DNA of 64,000 bases from Mucilaginibacter glaciei (lineage in GTDB: Bacteria; Bacteroidota; Bacteroidia; Sphingobacteriales; Sphingobacteriaceae), in contig NZ_JACWMX010000001.1 of the NCBI RefSeq assembly GCF_014773245.1, positions 248,001 to 312,000 of the forward strand, written 5' to 3'. Shown one piece after another: positions 46,152 to 54,617 of this stretch (positions are counted from its first letter, which is position 1; every line of letters starts with the position of its first letter). Under the pieces are notes generated by a model. That model was not told the origin of the DNA and ran no database searches. It saw only the letters and a program-made list of their open reading frames with translations. The translations under genes and the position numbers were made by a program.

Positions 46152-46694
46152 TCATTTTAAACTATCGACTGCCGCCAACACCATTTCAACCCTTTCATCC
46201 ACGGTCTTGTCGCCCCTTATCTGCAATACCGGGCAGGTAACACTTCCAAACCAATCTTCATGAATGCCGATGTTTCGGCCGGTGAAATTGCGGTCGTCAT
46301 ATTTTGCGGCCCAGGCAATAAAGTCTTTATAAAGTTGATTACGCACCGGGTCGGTGTAGATCGTATCGCCGTAGCGTTCAACTTCGCGGGCTTTCAATCG
46401 GTTTAGCCTGATCTCTGCAGGCAGATAAAGAAATACCACCAGGTCAAACATTGCTTTCCATTCTTCTCCCCAGCTTACCAGTGAGCCACCTACAATGCAG
46501 CTTTCCTGTTTAGCCATATCATCTTTTAAAGCCTGGATGCGCAAAGTCGGTTCGCGCTTGACGGTATAGGGGATCCCGGTTTTTACCCAAAAATGATCGT
46601 CTGTATCAAAATAGGGGATATGCAGCTTGTCGGCAAGGGCCTGCCCCAAAGTGGTCGACCCTGCGCAGGAAGCACCCATGATGTGGATTTTCAT
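46152..46694 (-). CDS. P-loop nucleotide kinase-like protein with altered Walker A
   Basis: A 180-residue protein shaped like adenylate/shikimate kinases. The P-loop is GASCAGSTT: the lysine of GxxxxGK[ST] is replaced by Ser. Related proteins of this type often read GASGxGxTT, also without Lys, so this may be a family trait. Then come YFDTDDHFW (a DD motif), VVFLYLPAEIRLNRLKARE (lid/hinge) and a final LQIRGDKTVDERVEMV. Catalytic ability is uncertain. I chose ATG 46694 rather than earlier in-frame codons. Function and substrate unknown. Confidence 0.75.
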   Translation of the reverse strand: MKIHIMGASCAGSTTLGQALADKLHIPYFDTDDHFWVKTGIPYTVKREPTLRIQALKDDMAKQESCIVGGSLVSWGEEWKAMFDLVVFLYLPAEIRLNRLKAREVERYGDTIYTDPVRNQLYKDFIAWAAKYDDRNFTGRNIGIHEDWFGSVTCPVLQIRGDKTVDERVEMVLAAVDSLK

Positions 46695-46839
46695 AGTTTG
46701 CGAATTTAATTGATTTGTAACGCGTAACAAATGAGTCTGACAAACTTAACACTAAGCTTAAAACGCGGCGTAACGCACGGATGGAACTGCACCTGATAAA
46801 GCATTAACTTTCATAGGGCGGAACCAAGCTGCGACTTTT

Positions 46840-47385
46840 CCGCACTCGCTCGGCTCTTACCGAGTTAGATTTTATAAGGCCTCCAGCAGCAGTTTCAAGA
46901 GATCTCGCCGGCCGGAGGCCGTAAGATAATCGTCACTCGGCGCAGCCGAGCGACTGCATGGGCTTGCAAGGATGTGGTTCCCGCACTCGCTCGGCTCTTG
47001 CCGAGTGAGGTTTATTATAAGGCCTCCGGCCGCAGTTTTAACAGGTCTCGCCAGTCGGAAGCCGTGAGATAATCGTCACTTGGCGCAGCCGAGCGACTTC
47101 AATGAAACATTCCCGCACTCGCTCGGCTCTTGTCGAGCGAGGTTTACTTATAAGGCCTCCGGCCGCAGTTTTAACAGGTCTCGCCAGCCGGAAGCCGCGA
47201 GATAATCGTCAATCGGCGCAGCCGAGCGACTGCAATGCGCTTGCGATGACCCCGCACTCGCTCGGCTCTTGCCGAGTGAGGTTTATTATAAGGCCTCCGG
47301 CCGCGGTTTTAACAGGTCTCGCCAGCCGGAAGCCATGAGATAATCGTCACTTGGCGCAGCCGAGCGACTGTAATGCACTTGCAAG
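46840..47385. repeat. four tandem ~132-141 bp palindrome-rich repeats
   Basis: Units begin CCGCACTCGCTCGG at 46840, 46981, 47113 and 47252 (spacing 141, 132 and 139). Each contains CTCGGC-TCTT-GCCGAG (short hairpin), a GGCCTCCGGCC block paired loosely with GCCGGAAGCC, and near its end GCAGCCGAGCGACTG, which pairs with CGCTCGGCT at the start. Linkers between units vary most. There is no coding bias. The reading frame that opens in it (47102-47338) simply repeats itself. The array ends ~60 bp before the alaS promoter box. Confidence 0.9.
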
Positions 47386-47445
47386 ACATTGTTTGTTTCC
47401 AGAATAATTTCGAAATACTAAATTCGACATTCGAAATACAACTAT

Positions 47446-47453
47446 TACCTTTG
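47446..47453 (+). promoter_or_regulatory. -7 promoter box directly before alaS
   Basis: TACCTTTG at 47446-47453 ends 6 bases before the ATG at 47460, so the leader would be only a few nucleotides. No ideal -33 TTG is present (TTCG at ~47423). Two TTCGAAAT-type palindromes lie just upstream. Confidence 0.55.
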
Positions 47454-47459
47454 CACCTT

Positions 47460-50153
47460 ATGACAGCTACCCAAATCCGCCAGGCTTTCCTTGATTTTTT
47501 TGCTTCTAAAGGGCACGTAATTGTGCCAAGCGCACCAATCGTGGTTAAAAACGACCCCACCCTGATGTTCACAAACGCAGGGATGAACCAGTTTAAAGAC
47601 GTATTTTTAGGCGACGCAGCTGCCAAAGCACCCCGCGTTACCGATACACAACGCTGTCTGCGGGTAAGCGGCAAGCACAACGACCTAGAAGAGGTGGGGA
47701 TTGATACCTATCACCATACCATGTTCGAGATGCTGGGCAACTGGAGCTTTGGCGATTACTTTAAAAAAGAAGCCATTGCCTGGAGTTGGGAATTGCTTAC
47801 CGAAGTTTACAAATTAGATAAAAACCGCCTGTACGTTACCTATTTTGAGGGCGACGAGAAGGAAGGTTTGGCAAAAGATACAGAAACCTACGACTTGTGG
47901 AAACAGTATGTAGACGAAGCGCACATTTTGCCCGGCAACAAAAAAGATAATTTTTGGGAAATGGGCGAAACCGGCCCCTGCGGACCCTGCTCAGAAGTGC
48001 ATTTTGACAGTCGCCCGGATAATGAGCGCTCCGAAGTGAGCGGTGCTACTTTAGTTAATGCCGACCACGATCAGGTGATAGAGATCTGGAATAACGTGTT
48101 TATGCAGTTTAACCGTGTAAAAGATGGTTCGTTGCATCCGCTGCCAAACAAGCATGTAGATACCGGGATGGGCTTTGAACGTTTAGTGCGTGTGTTGCAG
48201 GGTAAAAGCTCTAATTACGATACAGATGTTTTCCAGCCGATGATCCAGTTCATTGCGGAGAAAAGCGGTAAGACATATAACAGTGCCGCCAAACCAGGCG
48301 ATACCGATTGGAACGATGCGGTAGCCATGCGTGTATTGGCAGACCACATTCGTGCGATAAGTTTTGCAATTGCTGACGGACAACTACCTGCAAGTAATAA
48401 AGCCGGTTACGTTATCCGTAGGATCTTACGCCGTGCGGTACGTTATAGCTACCAAACACTGGGCTTTAAAGAACCATTCTTTAATGAATTAGTGCCATTA
48501 TTGGCCGAACAATTTAAAGGGGTATTCGATGAGTTGTGGAATCAAAAGGATTTTGTGCAGAAGGTGATTTTGGAAGAAGAGGTTGCGTTTTTGAGGACTT
48601 TATTTGCAGGTATAAGAAAGTTCAGTGAATTAACATCAGTTGTACGTGGCGGCACCACCATTTTAAATGATGGTGTTTTTGTCGAATATGAACCTGGCGT
48701 AAATATTATTTCCGGTCAGGCGGCATTTGAGCTTTCCGACACTTACGGTTTTCCGATTGACCTTACTGAATTAATGGCTCGTGAGAAAGGCTGGAGCGTA
48801 GATATCGAAGGCTTCAATTCTGCCCTTCAAGCCCAAAAAACCCGGTCTCGCGCTGCTACGGCTATCGATACCGGCGACTGGATTCTGGTAAAAGACGAGG
48901 ATGAAGCCGTTGAATTTACAGGCTACGATGAAACTGAAACCATTGCGCATATTATCAAATACCGAAAAGTAACGGCCAAGGGTAAAGAGCAGTTCCAGAT
49001 CGTTCTGGATAAAACACCTTTCTATGCCGAAAGCGGCGGCCAGGTAGGGGATAAAGGCGAACTGATTTTCCCTAACGGTGAGATCATCGAGGTAAACGAT
49101 ACCAAAAAGGAGAACGGCTTGATCGTTCATTTTACGGATACGTTGCCATCCACACCTGATGATGCCCTGACAGCTATTGTTGATGCGGAGCGCCGTAACA
49201 ACACCAATAATAACCACAGCGCTACACACTTGCTGCATGCCGCCATGAAACAGGTATTAGGAACACACGTTAATCAAAAGGGATCGTTAGTGAACGCCGA
49301 TTACCTGCGATTTGATTTTTCGCACTTTGCAAAGGTGACCGAAGAGGAACTGGCAAAAATTGAGGCCATCGTAAATGAAAAGATCCGCGAGAATGTATTT
49401 TTACAGGAAGAGCGCAACGTACGTTATGACCAGGCTATCAGCAGCGGCGTTACCGCCCTGTTCGGTGAAAAATACGGCGACCATGTACGTGTGATCACCT
49501 TCGACGCTACGTTTAGTAAAGAGCTTTGCGGCGGTACCCACGTAAAGGCCACCGGCCAGATAGGCTACTTTAAAATAGTGGCCGAAAGTGCCGTTGCCGC
49601 AGGTGTTCGCCGGATAGAGGCCATTACCGGCATCGCTGCCGAGAATTATATCATCGAGCAAAGTAAGCTGGTGCAGCAGGTAAAGGAGCTGCTAAAGAAC
49701 CCGAAAGATATTGCCAAGAGCATTGAAAGCTTATTGGAAGAAAACAGCCGCCTGAAAAAGGAGATCGAGAAAACCGTGTTGGAAAAATCATCCGGTTTAA
49801 AGGATGAACTGGCTAAAAAGGTAGAAAACATCAACGGCATTAATTTCATCGCCCAAAAGGTAACACTACCTAACGCCGAGGCGGTAAAGAACCTGGCCTA
49901 TAACTTAAAGGATATTGTGTCTGACCTGTTCCTGGTGTTGGTTGCCAACATCGACGGCAAACCCAATATTACAGTAATGATAGCGGAAAACCTGGTGAAG
50001 GATAAAGGGCTGCATGCGGGCAATATTGTAAAAGAGTTAGCCAAAGAAGTAAAAGGCGGCGGCGGTGGTCAGCCGTTCTTTGCTACCGCAGGTGGTAGTG
50101 ATGTAAGCGGTTTGGATAAAGCATTGGAAAAAGCAAGGACGTTTTTGGGATAA
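47460..50153 (+). CDS. alaS: alanyl-tRNA synthetase
   Basis: Charges tRNA-Ala; cytosolic. An 897-residue class II synthetase. The catalytic core starts TATQIRQAFLDFFASKGH, with TNAGMNQFKDVFLG, then GPCGPCSEVHFD (zinc-like insert) and GMGFERLVRVLQG. The editing domain has the zinc motif: HSATHLLHAAM (HxxxH) and LCGGTHVKATG (C...H). The C-Ala domain is present to the end (GGGGGQPFFATAGG). I chose ATG 47460: the family normally starts MTxxQIRQ, and the -7 promoter box sits just upstream; the in-frame ATG at 47373 lies inside the repeat/promoter region. Confidence 0.97.
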   Translation: MTATQIRQAFLDFFASKGHVIVPSAPIVVKNDPTLMFTNAGMNQFKDVFLGDAAAKAPRVTDTQRCLRVSGKHNDLEEVGIDTYHHTMFEMLGNWSFGDYFKKEAIAWSWELLTEVYKLDKNRLYVTYFEGDEKEGLAKDTETYDLWKQYVDEAHILPGNKKDNFWEMGETGPCGPCSEVHFDSRPDNERSEVSGATLVNADHDQVIEIWNNVFMQFNRVKDGSLHPLPNKHVDTGMGFERLVRVLQGKSSNYDTDVFQPMIQFIAEKSGKTYNSAAKPGDTDWNDAVAMRVLADHIRAISFAIADGQLPASNKAGYVIRRILRRAVRYSYQTLGFKEPFFNELVPLLAEQFKGVFDELWNQKDFVQKVILEEEVAFLRTLFAGIRKFSELTSVVRGGTTILNDGVFVEYEPGVNIISGQAAFELSDTYGFPIDLTELMAREKGWSVDIEGFNSALQAQKTRSRAATAIDTGDWILVKDEDEAVEFTGYDETETIAHIIKYRKVTAKGKEQFQIVLDKTPFYAESGGQVGDKGELIFPNGEIIEVNDTKKENGLIVHFTDTLPSTPDDALTAIVDAERRNNTNNNHSATHLLHAAMKQVLGTHVNQKGSLVNADYLRFDFSHFAKVTEEELAKIEAIVNEKIRENVFLQEERNVRYDQAISSGVTALFGEKYGDHVRVITFDATFSKELCGGTHVKATGQIGYFKIVAESAVAAGVRRIEAITGIAAENYIIEQSKLVQQVKELLKNPKDIAKSIESLLEENSRLKKEIEKTVLEKSSGLKDELAKKVENINGINFIAQKVTLPNAEAVKNLAYNLKDIVSDLFLVLVANIDGKPNITVMIAENLVKDKGLHAGNIVKELAKEVKGGGGGQPFFATAGGSDVSGLDKALEKARTFLG

Positions 50154-50169
50154 TAAAAGCATAGTTGCC

Positions 50170-50305
50170 GTTTCGAACGAGCGATAGCGAGGGTGTGCGA
50201 ATGGGTGAGAAGAAATCCTGATCGATATGCAAAGTTAGAAATTTTTGTATATCCGCTTTATGTAACGAACAAGATTCCTCGTCGGTGCGCTATTGATGAA
50301 ATGAC
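50170..50305. repeat. palindromic interspersed element, degenerate copy
   Basis: Starts TTTCGAACGAGCGATAGCGAGG (given as 50171-50192) and ends near TGATGAAATGAC at ~50295-50305, with ATGCAAAGTT inside. The same ends and a similar inner block (ATGCAATGTT) occur in the element at 59966-60065. This copy follows alaS and is diverged. Confidence 0.55.
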
Positions 50306-50357
50306 CGCTTTTTTGTGCTTTCCAAACTTTATCTTACCCTAAATAGGACCGGCCTTT

Positions 50358-51482
50358 TTAATAATTTATAACCTGTTCTTCTATTTCAGCCGGTACATCG
50401 CGCCAATCGTATTTTTGGGTACGGAGCTGTGGTTCAAACCCTGCCTCTTTAATAGAATCCTGGATGCCTTTGGCGGTAAACCTGTGCGGTGCACCTGCGG
50501 CAGAAACCACATTCTCTTCTATCATGATCGAACCAAAGTCGTTAGCGCCCGCATGCAAACACAATTGAGCTACCTGTTTCCCAACGGTTAACCAGGATGC
50601 CTGGATATTTTTTACATTAGGCAGCATGATGCGGCTCAGGGCTATCATTCGGATATATTCGTCGCCGGTTACGTTATTAGTGATACCGCGTACTTTTCTC
50701 AACAATGTTCCATCATCCTGGAACGGCCATGGGATAAATGCCACAAAGCCATGATTGCCTTCTGGTTTTTCTGATTGTACCTCGCGAATCCACACCAAAT
50801 GCTCAAAGCGTTCTTCAATGGTTTCGATATGGCCAAACATCATGGTGGCTGATGTTGGTAAGTTAAGCTGATGCGCCGCACGCATTACATCCAGCCATTC
50901 CTGCCCGCCACATTTACCTTTCGATATAAGGCGGCGTACGCGGTCGTTCAGGATCTCGGCACCTGCACCGGGTAATGAATCTAAACCGGCATCTTTCATA
51001 GCCTTCAGCACATCGTAATGGCTCATGTTATCCAGCTTGGCCACGTGGGCAATCTCCGGTGGACCTAACGAATGAAGTTTTAATTTTGGATAGAGCTGTT
51101 TTAATTCGCTGAACAGATCTGTATAGAATTTTAACCCCAGGTCGGGGTGATGGCCTCCCTGTAATAATAGCTGGTCGCCACCCAGGCGGAATGTTTCTTC
51201 AATCTTCTTCTTATAGGTCTCTATATCAGTAATATAAGCATCCTCGTGGCCAGGGCGACGGAAGAAATTACAAAACTTACAGTTGGCGATACAAACGTTG
51301 GTGGTATTCACGTTTCTATCTATCTGCCAGGTAACTTTACCATGCGGCACTTGAATTTTTCGCAGCTCGTTCGCTACGTACATCAAATCGGCAGTGCTGG
51401 CATTGTTGTATAGGTAAACTCCCTCATCAATGTTCAAAAAATCGAAGGCTAAAGCACGCTGTAACAGATCGGCAGTATTCAT
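50358..51482 (-). CDS. mqnC: cyclic dehypoxanthinyl futalosine synthase (radical SAM)
   Basis: Menaquinone synthesis by the futalosine route: cyclises dehypoxanthine futalosine. A 374-residue radical SAM enzyme with the cluster motif C-x3-C-x2-C (CIANCKFCNFF, ~residues 66-76). Other MqnC signatures are GGDQLLLQGGHHPDLGLKFY split, LDSLPGAGAEIL, and the C-terminal MLPNVKNIQASWLTVG and AGANDFGSIMIEENVVS. MqnE has a related fold, but the QGGHHPD and the length favour MqnC. The ATG at 51482 is preferred to a TTG six bases earlier. The other mqn genes are not adjacent. Confidence 0.92.
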   Translation of the reverse strand: MNTADLLQRALAFDFLNIDEGVYLYNNASTADLMYVANELRKIQVPHGKVTWQIDRNVNTTNVCIANCKFCNFFRRPGHEDAYITDIETYKKKIEETFRLGGDQLLLQGGHHPDLGLKFYTDLFSELKQLYPKLKLHSLGPPEIAHVAKLDNMSHYDVLKAMKDAGLDSLPGAGAEILNDRVRRLISKGKCGGQEWLDVMRAAHQLNLPTSATMMFGHIETIEERFEHLVWIREVQSEKPEGNHGFVAFIPWPFQDDGTLLRKVRGITNNVTGDEYIRMIALSRIMLPNVKNIQASWLTVGKQVAQLCLHAGANDFGSIMIEENVVSAAGAPHRFTAKGIQDSIKEAGFEPQLRTQKYDWRDVPAEIEEQVINY

Positions 51483-51545
51483 ATACAAATATACGTAGTG
51501 GAAACAGAAAGGTGAAAGGCAAAAGGTGAAAGGTTACATTAGGCT

Positions 51546-51609
51546 GTCTGAATCAGAATTTACAGAATTTTTAGATTAACAGGATAATTCTGAAAATTCT
51601 GATTCAGAC
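51546..51609. repeat. interspersed palindromic repeat, copy 2
   Basis: Perfect 15-bp arms GTCTGAATCAGAATT (51546-51560) and AATTCTGATTCAGAC (51595-51609), with an AT-rich 34-bp spacer. The high arm supplies the TGA stop (51604-51606) of the double-ABC gene on the minus strand. The same 15-mer ends copy 1 at 38126-38140. Confidence 0.75.
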
Positions 51610-53094
51610 GACCACTGCCCCTTTGTCTAATTTCAATACTTTATCTACACTATCCGGTATCTCGTGTTGGTAATGTGTTACATAGATCAGCGTTACCGGG
51701 CTAAGCTCACATATAGTATCAACTACAGCTTTAAAATGCTGCTGCTGGTGGTCGTCCAGTCCCTGGCAGGGTTCGTCAAATAGGAGTAGAGTGGGGGTTT
51801 TAATGAGGGCGCGGGCAAGTAGGCAAAGGCGTTGCGCACTGGCGGGAATGTTTTTTAATACTGTAAGGGCATATTGGTCAATCTCCAAAGCCTTCATCCA
51901 TTTCAAGGCCAGGTCTGCTTTGGTTTTACTGCTTTGACGGAAAAGGCCCAAGGTGTCATAAAAGCCGCTTTCTATTACCTGCAGGCAGGAGTTATCGGTA
52001 GGAAAGTACTGGTACAACTCGGGCGATACAAAGCCTATTTTGCTTTTTATATCCCAGATGCTTTCGCCCGTTCCGCGTTTTTTATCAAACAGTACAATAT
52101 CATTGGCATAGGCGTGCGGGTTATCTCCGTTCACCAAACTTAGTAAAGTTGATTTGCCCGCTCCATTTGGGCCGAGCAATGCCCACCTATCACCGGGCTT
52201 AACCCGCCAGTTGATATGATTCAATACCTTCTTTTCTCCATATTTGATCACCACATCGTCCATGCTGATAATGGATTTGTACAGGCTTTGTTGGTTCTCC
52301 ACTAATTCTTGTAGGGCAAGCTTGTTTATTAATGGGGTGCTATTGTTTTTATGATCGCTTGCATCAAACTGTTGGCGGGTTAGACTTTCTGTTATGTCGC
52401 CGTCTTCCAAAACTGCCACGTTTGTTATTACATCAGGCAGTTCGCTGTTTGATGACGCCATAATAAGGGTAATACCCGATTCGGCTATTTCTGTAAGTAA
52501 TAGGTTGAACGATTTCCTTGTTTGCACATCCAGTCCGGTCATGGGGTTATCTAAAAGTAACAGCAAAGGGTTTTTCAACAAGGCAGCAGCTATCATCAGT
52601 CTTTTAGTTTCGCCGTTAGATAGCTTGATGGTTTGTTTATCTATCAGCTCAGTAAGGTTTAACGCCGCCACCGTTTTTTCAAAGGTCCAATATAACGGGC
52701 TATAACTATTAGGTTTAATGTTATGCAGATAATCACTCACGGTTAGTGCATCCTCCGAGTCGGACGAGTTGTAACGTTGCTGATAATATAGGTCGCCGGT
52801 GTTTGACAGGTTTTTAAAACGATGCCTGGCCCCGGCAAAAGCTATAAAGCGATGAAAGGTTAGGGGAGCGGCAGTTTCCAACTTAATATCATTCATGAAA
52901 TGATAGTTTATCTTGCCTCCGTTAACGCCCTGGTTGCCAGAGATAATTTGCAGCAACACACTCTTTCCTGATCCGCTCTTGCCGGTTATTGCCCAGTGTT
53001 CGCCTTTCAAAACGGCGAAATCCATATCTTGAAATAATGGGTTATTCGCAAACTTAACGGCGATATGTTCGGCAGAAAAGAGAAGAGGTGTCAT
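51604..53094 (-). CDS. ModF-like protein: two fused ABC ATPase domains
   Basis: A 496-residue soluble protein without membrane segments. Domain 1 (~1-235) has Walker A GKSGSGKS, C-motif LSNGE, and Walker B ending LLLLLDNP, where the catalytic Glu is Asn. Domain 2 (~265-496) has Walker A GPNGAGKS, a poor C-motif (IPASAQ) and a normal Walker B LLLFDEP. This split of intact and degenerate sites is typical of non-transport ABC proteins; ModF/PhrA-like members are linked to molybdate operons or photorepair, but neither gene is near. It may act as a cytosolic regulator or translation-type factor. Stop codon lies in a palindromic repeat. Confidence 0.85.
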   Translation of the reverse strand: MTPLLFSAEHIAVKFANNPLFQDMDFAVLKGEHWAITGKSGSGKSVLLQIISGNQGVNGGKINYHFMNDIKLETAAPLTFHRFIAFAGARHRFKNLSNTGDLYYQQRYNSSDSEDALTVSDYLHNIKPNSYSPLYWTFEKTVAALNLTELIDKQTIKLSNGETKRLMIAAALLKNPLLLLLDNPMTGLDVQTRKSFNLLLTEIAESGITLIMASSNSELPDVITNVAVLEDGDITESLTRQQFDASDHKNNSTPLINKLALQELVENQQSLYKSIISMDDVVIKYGEKKVLNHINWRVKPGDRWALLGPNGAGKSTLLSLVNGDNPHAYANDIVLFDKKRGTGESIWDIKSKIGFVSPELYQYFPTDNSCLQVIESGFYDTLGLFRQSSKTKADLALKWMKALEIDQYALTVLKNIPASAQRLCLLARALIKTPTLLLFDEPCQGLDDHQQQHFKAVVDTICELSPVTLIYVTHYQHEIPDSVDKVLKLDKGAVVV

Positions 53095-53284
53095 GCGGTG
53101 AAATTACAATTTTTGAAGTCAGGCAAAACAGGTTGTTGCGTTTTTTACCATTATGTTACCCTGCTTGTATGATTTGCTGTACAGTTTTAAACCCAAACAT
53201 ATCTTAATAAGATAAAAAGTGGTTTTTATTAAACAGGTATCATTATTGTAATAGGTTTTACAGATCATAAAATCTTATACAAAC

Positions 53285-53452
53285 ATGAAAAAACTTAACT
53301 TATTAATGCTCGGCTTTTTGGTTGCTACATTAAGTAGCTGCTCTGTAATCGGTGGGATATTTAAAGCAGGTGCATACACGGCCATCATCGGAATCGTTAT
53401 TGTTATTGCTATTATTATTTGGATCATTTCTGCATTCAGGGGCAAATCATAA
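53285..53452 (+). CDS. 55-residue membrane lipoprotein
   Basis: ATG 53285 to TAA 53452 encodes a lipoprotein signal with lipobox LSSC (Cys 19) and one strong transmembrane helix (~31-50: YTAIIGIVIVIAIIIWII), ending in a short basic tail FRGKS. This type, with GGIFKAG after the Cys, is common in Bacteroidota, often mislabelled as phosphatidate cytidylyltransferase. Function not known. It has a clear terminator 21 bp after its stop. Confidence 0.8.
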   Translation: MKKLNLLMLGFLVATLSSCSVIGGIFKAGAYTAIIGIVIVIAIIIWIISAFRGKS

Positions 53453-53472
53453 AGTTATCTGAATTTAACCAT

Positions 53473-53512
53473 AAGCTATTGTTTTTTAATTAAAACAATA
53501 GCTTTTTTGTTT
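53473..53512 (+). terminator. terminator of the small lipoprotein gene
   Basis: AAGCTATTGTTTT pairs with AAAACAATAGCTT (53473-53485 with 53492-53504), followed by TTTTTTG. AT-rich but a perfect 13-bp stem. Confidence 0.85.
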
Positions 53513-53539
53513 GGTTATGATAACATAAAACATATAACC

Positions 53540-54001
53540 ATGGAAAATTCAAAAGCAACTATAGAAACCCTTAACGATCTGATTGAGATCAATAACGACC
53601 GTATCATTGGATTTGAAAATGCTACTAAAGAGTTAAAGCCCGAAGACAGCGGACTTAAAACGTTATTCACCGGACTTATCGGCGATAGCCACAACTTTAA
53701 AATGGAGTTAGCTACAGAGGTAGTTGCGTTAGGGCACGATATAGCCCAGGGCGGAACTACCAGCGGTAAATTACACCGTTCCTGGTTAGATGTTAAAGCA
53801 GCGTTTAGCGGTCACAGTAAACGTAGCATTTTAGAGGAGTGTGAATTTGGAGAAGATGCTATTAAAGATGCTTATAAAAAGGCAATAGCTGATGAGGCTA
53901 CTCCTGCGTACATTAAAGATATTTTAGTGAAGCAACAATCGGCACTGCAGGAAGCACATGACCAGATCAAAGGCTTACGCGATAGTGTGGCAAACAACTA
54001 A
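53540..54001 (+). CDS. PA2169-family (DUF2383) four-helix-bundle protein
   Basis: A 153-residue cytoplasmic protein of the ferritin-like DUF2383 family. Features are ETLNDLIEINNDRIIGFENA at the start (~9-28), LGHDIAQGGTTSGKLHRSWLDVKAA (shortened) in the middle, and a second half ILEECEFGEDAIKDAYKKA. Function is unknown; members are often induced by stress. I chose ATG 53540 since the in-frame codons before it overlap the preceding terminator. It has its own terminator. Confidence 0.88.
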   Translation: MENSKATIETLNDLIEINNDRIIGFENATKELKPEDSGLKTLFTGLIGDSHNFKMELATEVVALGHDIAQGGTTSGKLHRSWLDVKAAFSGHSKRSILEECEFGEDAIKDAYKKAIADEATPAYIKDILVKQQSALQEAHDQIKGLRDSVANN

Positions 54002-54024
54002 TTAAAGTTTATAGAATATTTATT

Positions 54025-54057
54025 AAGGAGTGCCCGTAAGGCACTCCTTTTTTTTTA
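54025..54057 (+). terminator. terminator after the DUF2383 gene
   Basis: Perfect 10-bp stem AAGGAGTGCC (54025-54034) with GGCACTCCTT (54040-54049), then TTTTTTTT. It overlaps the last bases of the convergent gene. Confidence 0.88.
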
Positions 54058-54504
54058 ATTAACGCGTTTGTTGTCAATAACCATTTCTAAAACTTTCCAG
54101 CTGTTTTTGTCCGCCCAATCGCCCCCAGTGTAGGCTAATTTAGCCTGCCACTGGCTCTTGCTGAATTTACCTCTGCTGTCTTGGGCATTTACGTACGACG
54201 AAATTTGGTATAAGTTATGCGCAGTATCAACATTCCCCTGAAAATCATCTTTAGAGAAGGTAGCCGACTCCGGCTGGTTTACTTTTTCTTTTACAAATGC
54301 CTTGGCTATTGCAAAAGCCTCCTTATCTATCGGTTTGCGATTAACATGCAACCTGCGGTTCTGAAATATCCGCGACATGAAAACTACAAACACCAGAGCA
54401 AATAAAATAGAGAATATGGTAGCCAGGCGTACGCGTGGGTGATGGCGCCAGTGCGCGTTTTTGCGTTGGTCATTACTCAGGCTATTCCACTCGGCGTATC
54501 TCAT
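54055..54504 (-). CDS. small single-helix membrane protein, hypothetical
   Basis: A 149-residue protein. The first ~28 residues are polar and basic (MRYAEWNSLSNDQRKNAHW), then one transmembrane helix at ~30-48 (IFSILFALVFVVFMSRIF), then a ~100-residue outside or inside domain with alternating strands (FVKEKVNQPESATF ... AKLAYTGGDWADKNSW). No family recognised. The N-terminal 'EWNSLSNDQRKNAHWRHHP' looks like a basic cytosolic tail, giving N-in topology. It overlaps a terminator at its 3' end. Confidence 0.7.
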   Translation of the reverse strand: MRYAEWNSLSNDQRKNAHWRHHPRVRLATIFSILFALVFVVFMSRIFQNRRLHVNRKPIDKEAFAIAKAFVKEKVNQPESATFSKDDFQGNVDTAHNLYQISSYVNAQDSRGKFSKSQWQAKLAYTGGDWADKNSWKVLEMVIDNKRVN

Positions 54505-54570
54505 CGTTATAAGGTTGTTTCAGCAATAACAAAATTGCGGGTAAATGTTTTAGAAATATAAAAGCAACAA

Positions 54571-54604
54571 AAAAGCCGCGGGTATAAACCTGCGGCTTTT
54601 TTGT
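54571..54604. terminator. bidirectional terminator
   Basis: AAAAGCCGCGGG with CCTGCGGCTTTT (54571-54582, 54589-54600) followed by TT on the plus strand and, on the minus strand, TTTTTTG. It ends the first small lipoprotein gene (minus). Confidence 0.85.
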
Positions 54605-54617
54605 TTTCTAAAAAAAA

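Noticed and set aside
47102..47338. 78-codon open reading frame inside the repeat array
   Set aside because: It lies within the tandem palindromic repeats and its two halves repeat each other (the same SALVERGL/GLASRKP-type stretch); no start signal or family.
46840..47385. Tandem repeats as a CRISPR array
   Set aside because: Units are 132-141 bp, with conserved cores and no short repeat/spacer alternation; no cas gene nearby.
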